Part shown: in pieces, positions 60,659-64,000 of the stretch | Layout of the letters: every line of letters begins with the position of its first letter | Numbering within the stretch: position 1 is the stretch's first letter | NCBI RefSeq assembly: GCF_902859625.1 | Contig: NZ_CADIJX010000001.1 | Location: 868,001 to 932,000, forward strand | Origin: Achromobacter pestifer | GTDB taxonomy: Bacteria; Pseudomonadota; Gammaproteobacteria; Burkholderiales; Burkholderiaceae_B | DNA: 64,000 nucleotides | Direction: 5' to 3' | Position numbers and translations under genes: made by a program | Notes under the pieces: model-generated | The model's database searches: none | Seen by the model: the letters and a program-made list of their open reading frames with translations, nothing else | What the model was told of the DNA's origin: nothing

Positions 60659-61756
60659 TCAGTACCGGTGGCGCATGCCCACCGCGTACTGCGACTGATG
60701 CCACGACGGGTCCGTCCAGGCGCCTCGCATGTAGCCGTACACGGCATACAGGTTTGTGCGCTTGGACAGGTCGTATCCATAGCCCGCCGAATAGATCTGC
60801 TGCGTGTGCGTCGCGCCTTGCTGCGTCAACACGCCGCCACCGGGCAGACTGCCCTGCCAGGACGCCATGACGGTACTGGCGCCCGACCGCCAGGCAGCGC
60901 CCGCCATCACGCCATGCACGGTGCTGCCAGGGAAGTACGCGCGCTGGCCCGGAGAAGGCACGGACGGAATGGTTGAGCCGTTGCGCATGATGGACCATCC
61001 CGCGTAGAGCGTGAATGCGTCCAGCGTGGCACGGGCCGCCAGCGTGTAGGCGCCGGGCTGGCGCGCGGCGCCCGCCCGGGACATCGCCGCCGCCTGCGCC
61101 GTGCCGTCCGCCCAGCGCGCCCCCTCATACGTCACCGCGACCGCGTAACCCGGCTGCTCATAGACCAACGCCGCGCTGTAGAGCTTATTGGTGGATGCCG
61201 TCTGAAAGCCGCCGCCCCCGTCGTAATCCAAGCTGATATCCGCCCCGGCACGCAAGCCCCGTGCGGAAGGCGTCCAGTACGCGACCGTATTGTCGGCGCG
61301 GTTCGCGTTATACGGCAACAGCGCGGTCTGCGCGCCCGTGATCAGGTAAGACGCCAGGAATGCGTCATAGTCAGCCAAGGTCGCCGACGACACCGACGTC
61401 TGGCGGCCCAGCCGGATATCTCCGAACGCGCCTGATACGCCCACCCACGCGGCACGCCCAAACAGGCGGCCGCCCTGCGCGGACTTGCCGTTATTGGCGA
61501 GGATGCCGCTTTCCAGCTGGAAGTTGGCGCGCATGCCGCTTCCCAGGGCCTCGCTGCCGCGCAAGCCCCAACGCGATCCTGACTGCACGCCCGACTGCAT
61601 GTTCAGCGCTGTGCCGCGCTCTTGGGTAGAGAAACCCGCCAGGCTCAAGTCGACAACGCCATACAAGGCAACGGCGCTGTCCGCCTCGGTCGCCCATGGC
61701 GCCAGCCACGCGGCCAGCCCCAGGCACAACCGCCCCACCCGCGTTGCCTGCCTCAC
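60659..61756 (-). CDS. Gram-negative porin (16-stranded, Burkholderia/Bordetella type)
   Basis: 365 aa from the GTG at 61756, which overlaps the stop of the upstream membrane-protein gene (GTGA); the frame continues upstream only as overlap. A signal peptide (LCLGLAAWLAPWATEADS) leads to AVALYGVVDLSLAGF, the usual first strand; SRWGLRGSEALGSGMRANFQ, LESGILANNG and RQTSVSSATLADYD follow, and the C-terminal YAVGMRHRY ends in an aromatic strand as required for BAM assembly. Forms a diffusion channel in the outer membrane. Translational coupling to an inner-membrane protein is unusual for porins. Confidence 0.88.
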   Translation of the reverse strand: MRQATRVGRLCLGLAAWLAPWATEADSAVALYGVVDLSLAGFSTQERGTALNMQSGVQSGSRWGLRGSEALGSGMRANFQLESGILANNGKSAQGGRLFGRAAWVGVSGAFGDIRLGRQTSVSSATLADYDAFLASYLITGAQTALLPYNANRADNTVAYWTPSARGLRAGADISLDYDGGGGFQTASTNKLYSAALVYEQPGYAVAVTYEGARWADGTAQAAAMSRAGAARQPGAYTLAARATLDAFTLYAGWSIMRNGSTIPSVPSPGQRAYFPGSTVHGVMAGAAWRSGASTVMASWQGSLPGGGVLTQQGATHTQQIYSAGYGYDLSKRTNLYAVYGYMRGAWTDPSWHQSQYAVGMRHRY

Positions 61757-62928
61757 AGGTACTTGAGCCAGAAGAGGTCGCGGCGCTCCGCCTTCAGACG
61801 GCCAAACCGGCGCACGGGCCAATACAAGGCCGCCGCCAGCAACAGCGCAATCAGCCAGATGCCGGCCATCCCGTCCACACCAAAGTACTTGCCCTGGTTC
61901 AATCCCCTAATCGCTACACCCGCCAGATACAGCGCCTTCAGCACGTACAGGTGCAACAGGTAGAAGAACATCGGCGCAGCGCCAAACACGCACAGCACAC
62001 GGACCCACGCCGCAGACTGCACCCGTTCAATCAGCACCAGCAGGCAGAGTCCCAGCCCCAATGTCAGCAACAGGAACATCAGCGACGGCGGGTACTTGGT
62101 GATGTTCAGAAAGCTCATCGTCGTGTGCAGCGCGTCATCCTGCACCGCCCAAGGTTGCGCCTGGCCATAGCCGTTCAGCACGCGCAGCGCCACAAAGCCC
62201 ATGATCGCCGCCACCCCGACCGCCCACAGACGTCGTTGGCGCAGGGCCGCGTCCACGCCCTGTCGGAACCACGGCCCCGCCGCATAGCCCAGCGCGATCA
62301 CGCCGATCCACGGCAGCAAGGGATAAGACGTGCGCAGGCGCAAGGTATCGCCAAGCTCGATCCAGCCGCGATCGTGCAACACCGCCCAAGGCACGTACAT
62401 CGCCTCGCCCACCGCAAAGTGCACGCCGTCCAGCGCGTTGTGGCCGGCCACCAGCAAGGCGCCCACGGCGATCAGCGCCGCGCGCGGCAGCCACAGCAAG
62501 GCGGCCAACGCCAGCATGCTCAGGCCGATCACCCAGATCACCTGTAGATACACGACCGACGGCGGAAACTGGAACGTCCACGCAAAGTTCACCACCACCA
62601 CTTCCAGCAGCACCAGAAACAAGCCGCGCTTGGCAAGAAACACCGCTGCCGCACCACGGCTGCCGGTACGGGCGCCGTATAGCCATGCGGACAACCCCGT
62701 CAGGAACACGAACACGGGCGCGCACAAATGCGCCAGCAAACGCGAAAAGAACAGCGCCGGATCCGTCGCCGAAACGTCCATGGGATCGCTGACCTGATGG
62801 TGCAGGAAGAAGGTCTCGCGTACGTGGTCCAGCAACATGATGACGATGACAAGACCGCGCAGCGCATCGATGGAACGCAGCCGCGCGCCGCCGGCGCCGA
62901 GAGGGGCAATGGGCAAGGGAGAGGACAT
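61753..62928 (-). CDS. DUF1624/acyltransferase-like multi-pass membrane protein
   Basis: 391 aa, about ten membrane helices. RLRSIDALRGLVIVIMLLDH at residues 17-36 with RETFFLHHQ is the opening of the DUF1624 (heparan-alpha-glucosaminide N-acetyltransferase-like, YeiB-related) family, whose members move acyl groups across or at the inner membrane. Later segments: FLTGLSAWLYGARTG, GVIALGYAAGPWF and FYLLHLYVLKALY. Acyl acceptor unknown. Upstream is a 217-base region shared with the divergent TonB-receptor gene. Confidence 0.85.
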   Translation of the reverse strand: MSSPLPIAPLGAGGARLRSIDALRGLVIVIMLLDHVRETFFLHHQVSDPMDVSATDPALFFSRLLAHLCAPVFVFLTGLSAWLYGARTGSRGAAAVFLAKRGLFLVLLEVVVVNFAWTFQFPPSVVYLQVIWVIGLSMLALAALLWLPRAALIAVGALLVAGHNALDGVHFAVGEAMYVPWAVLHDRGWIELGDTLRLRTSYPLLPWIGVIALGYAAGPWFRQGVDAALRQRRLWAVGVAAIMGFVALRVLNGYGQAQPWAVQDDALHTTMSFLNITKYPPSLMFLLLTLGLGLCLLVLIERVQSAAWVRVLCVFGAAPMFFYLLHLYVLKALYLAGVAIRGLNQGKYFGVDGMAGIWLIALLLAAALYWPVRRFGRLKAERRDLFWLKYL

Positions 62929-63003
62929 GAAGGATCAGTGAGGCTGCCTGGCGACGCAGGGCACCGCGTCAACGAGATAGGGAGATGGAAATGACGCGGA
63001 ATA

Positions 63004-63021
63004 GTAATGTAATAACATTAC
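63004..63021. promoter_or_regulatory. AT-rich inverted repeat GTAATGT-AATA-ACATTAC
   Basis: Seven-base perfect arms in the gap between the membrane-protein gene (76 bases to its start) and the receptor gene. It contrasts with the GC-rich background and looks like an operator for the minus-strand gene or part of a divergent promoter. The bound regulator is unknown. Confidence 0.45.
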
Positions 63022-63110
63022 GTATTCAAGCAATATTCAGCTGATGTTCAGCACCAGAATTGGCCTTGGATCGGCTTAACAAAATCTTGAGACGCGCCTT
63101 TCTAGAATTC

Positions 63111-63128
63111 GTAACGATTCTCATTGAG
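63111..63128 (+). promoter_or_regulatory. Fur-box-like site upstream of the siderophore receptor
   Basis: GTAACGATTCTCATTGAG matches the AATGATTCTCATT form of Fur boxes seen before iron-uptake genes in beta-proteobacteria. It lies 18 bases ahead of the start and would give iron repression of the receptor. Confidence 0.6.
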
Positions 63129-63145
63129 GCACTCAATATTTCGTC

Positions 63146-64000
63146 ATGGCGCACCCGACATTCAACGCCCAGGGCCGTTTCGCCCTGAAGACCCTCAGCA
63201 TGGCGCTCAGCGCCGTGGCCAGCAGCCAGGTGCACGCGCAGGCGCGGCCCGCCGACAGCGCCCCCGTGCTGGCCCCGGTCACGGTGCAGGCTGACGCCCC
63301 GCCCTACAAGGCAGAGCGCGTGCAGTCCGGCAAATTCACCGAGCCGTTGCTCAATACGCCGCAGAGCATCACGGTCGTGCCGCGCGCCGTTCTGGAAGAG
63401 CAACAGGCCCAGAGCCTGCAAGATGTGCTGCGCAACGTGCCCGGCATCACGTTCAGCTCGGGCGAAGGCAATCTGGGCTGGGGCGACATGTTCACGATTC
63501 GCGGCTTTTCAGCTGAGCAGAGCATCACGGTGGACGGTATTCGTGATGCCGGCCTGTCCAGCCGCACCGACATCTTCAATCTGGAGGAGGCGGAAGTCTT
63601 CAAGGGCACAGGCTCCATCGAGTCCGGCGTGTCGGCCGTGGGCGGCAGCGTCAATCTGGCCAGCAAAGAGGCTCGCCTGGGTTCCTTCTACAAATTGTCT
63701 GGCGGACTGGGCACGGACCAGTACCGGCGCATCACCGCCGACTTGAATCAGGAGCTGACCGATAGTTCGGCCCTGCGCATCAACCTGATGCGCCACCACA
63801 ATGGGGTGGCCGAGCGCGACGTGACGGAATTCGACCGGCGAGGGATGGCCGCGTCGCTGGCCATGGGTCTGGGCACGCCCACCCGCGTGACCTTGAACTA
63901 TCTGCATCAGGAAGACGACAACATCCCTGACGGCGGCGTGCCCATCCAGCGCGGCACCGGCGGCAAGCGCATGCCGAACGTGGCGCGCAATGCCTGGTAC
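63146..64000 (+). CDS. TonB-dependent siderophore receptor, N-terminal part (runs off window)
   Basis: 285 codons from the ATG at 63146 without a stop. A signal peptide ends near VHAQA; the plug domain follows: KFTEPLLNTPQSITVVPRAV, QDVLRNVPGITFSSGEGNLG, FTIRGFSAEQSITVDGIRD and EEAEVFKGTGSIESGVSAVG (residues about 70-175), then the first barrel strands (LSGGLGTDQYRRI, LRINLMRHH). These segments match ferric-siderophore receptors such as FhuE/FpvA. There is no N-terminal signalling domain. The ligand cannot be assigned from this part. Confidence 0.9.
   Translation, partial: MAHPTFNAQGRFALKTLSMALSAVASSQVHAQARPADSAPVLAPVTVQADAPPYKAERVQSGKFTEPLLNTPQSITVVPRAVLEEQQAQSLQDVLRNVPGITFSSGEGNLGWGDMFTIRGFSAEQSITVDGIRDAGLSSRTDIFNLEEAEVFKGTGSIESGVSAVGGSVNLASKEARLGSFYKLSGGLGTDQYRRITADLNQELTDSSALRINLMRHHNGVAERDVTEFDRRGMAASLAMGLGTPTRVTLNYLHQEDDNIPDGGVPIQRGTGGKRMPNVARNAWY

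Overview
The window is GC-rich, tightly packed bacterial DNA with many 4-base ATGA/GTGA start-stop overlaps. Three orphan Bug-family (TctC-like) periplasmic binding proteins, many LysR/GntR regulators, TRAP and ABC uptake systems and a Betaproteobacteria-type porin point to Alcaligenaceae, most likely Achromobacter or a close Bordetella relative. That assignment is inference from gene content. I saw no rRNA, tRNA, CRISPR array, insertion sequence or phage gene.

Layout. 1-5.3 kb: tail of an alpha/beta hydrolase; an old-yellow-enzyme/Rid-protein pair divergent from a LysR regulator; a nucleotidyltransferase; TetR and GntR regulators. 5.5-22.2 kb: a long co-directional catabolic block with a peptide-type ABC importer, a cytoplasmic beta-propeller protein, a TRAP transporter, a CitE-like lyase, a ThDP enzyme, an M20-type carbamoylase, an aldehyde dehydrogenase, a Bug protein and a class II aldolase. 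Its substrate is not evident. A second ThDP enzyme of the same family and a divergent LysR regulator follow (22.2-25 kb), then a ParDE toxin-antitoxin pair.

25.7-34.7 kb (minus strand) holds a transglutaminase / circularly permuted ATP-grasp-alpha-E / DUF2126 cluster with a zinc metallopeptidase. This gene set is widespread but its product is unknown, and it is the best candidate here for an undescribed peptide-ligase system. One transglutaminase carries Ser in place of the catalytic Cys. 35.2-40.1 kb: YcaC-like hydrolase, XapX, a YtcJ-type amidohydrolase with a Cys/His-rich tail, DoxX and an MFS exporter, facing a cyclic-nucleotide-binding/FAD protein that appears to have lost its NADPH domain. 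41.5-43.7 kb: two tandem AraC regulators and a small exported protein.

43.7-54.8 kb is a sugar-diacid (galactarate/glucarate, probably hexuronate) degradation locus: Bug protein, Tat-exported SMP-30 lactonase, GarD, KdgD, 2,5-dioxovalerate dehydrogenase, a second almost identical KdgD, another Bug protein and a FadR-type GntR regulator. Together lactonase, GarD, KdgD and the dehydrogenase would turn a diacid lactone into 2-oxoglutarate. A recurrent TTGTACGATRAC-type motif precedes garD, both kdgD genes and a Bug gene, with looser versions near the regulator and the next operon, suggesting one regulon. 55.2-60.7 kb: an Aap-type amino-acid ABC importer with an aminotransferase inside the operon. 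60.7-64 kb: porin, DUF1624-type membrane protein and the start of a TonB-dependent siderophore receptor behind a Fur-like box.
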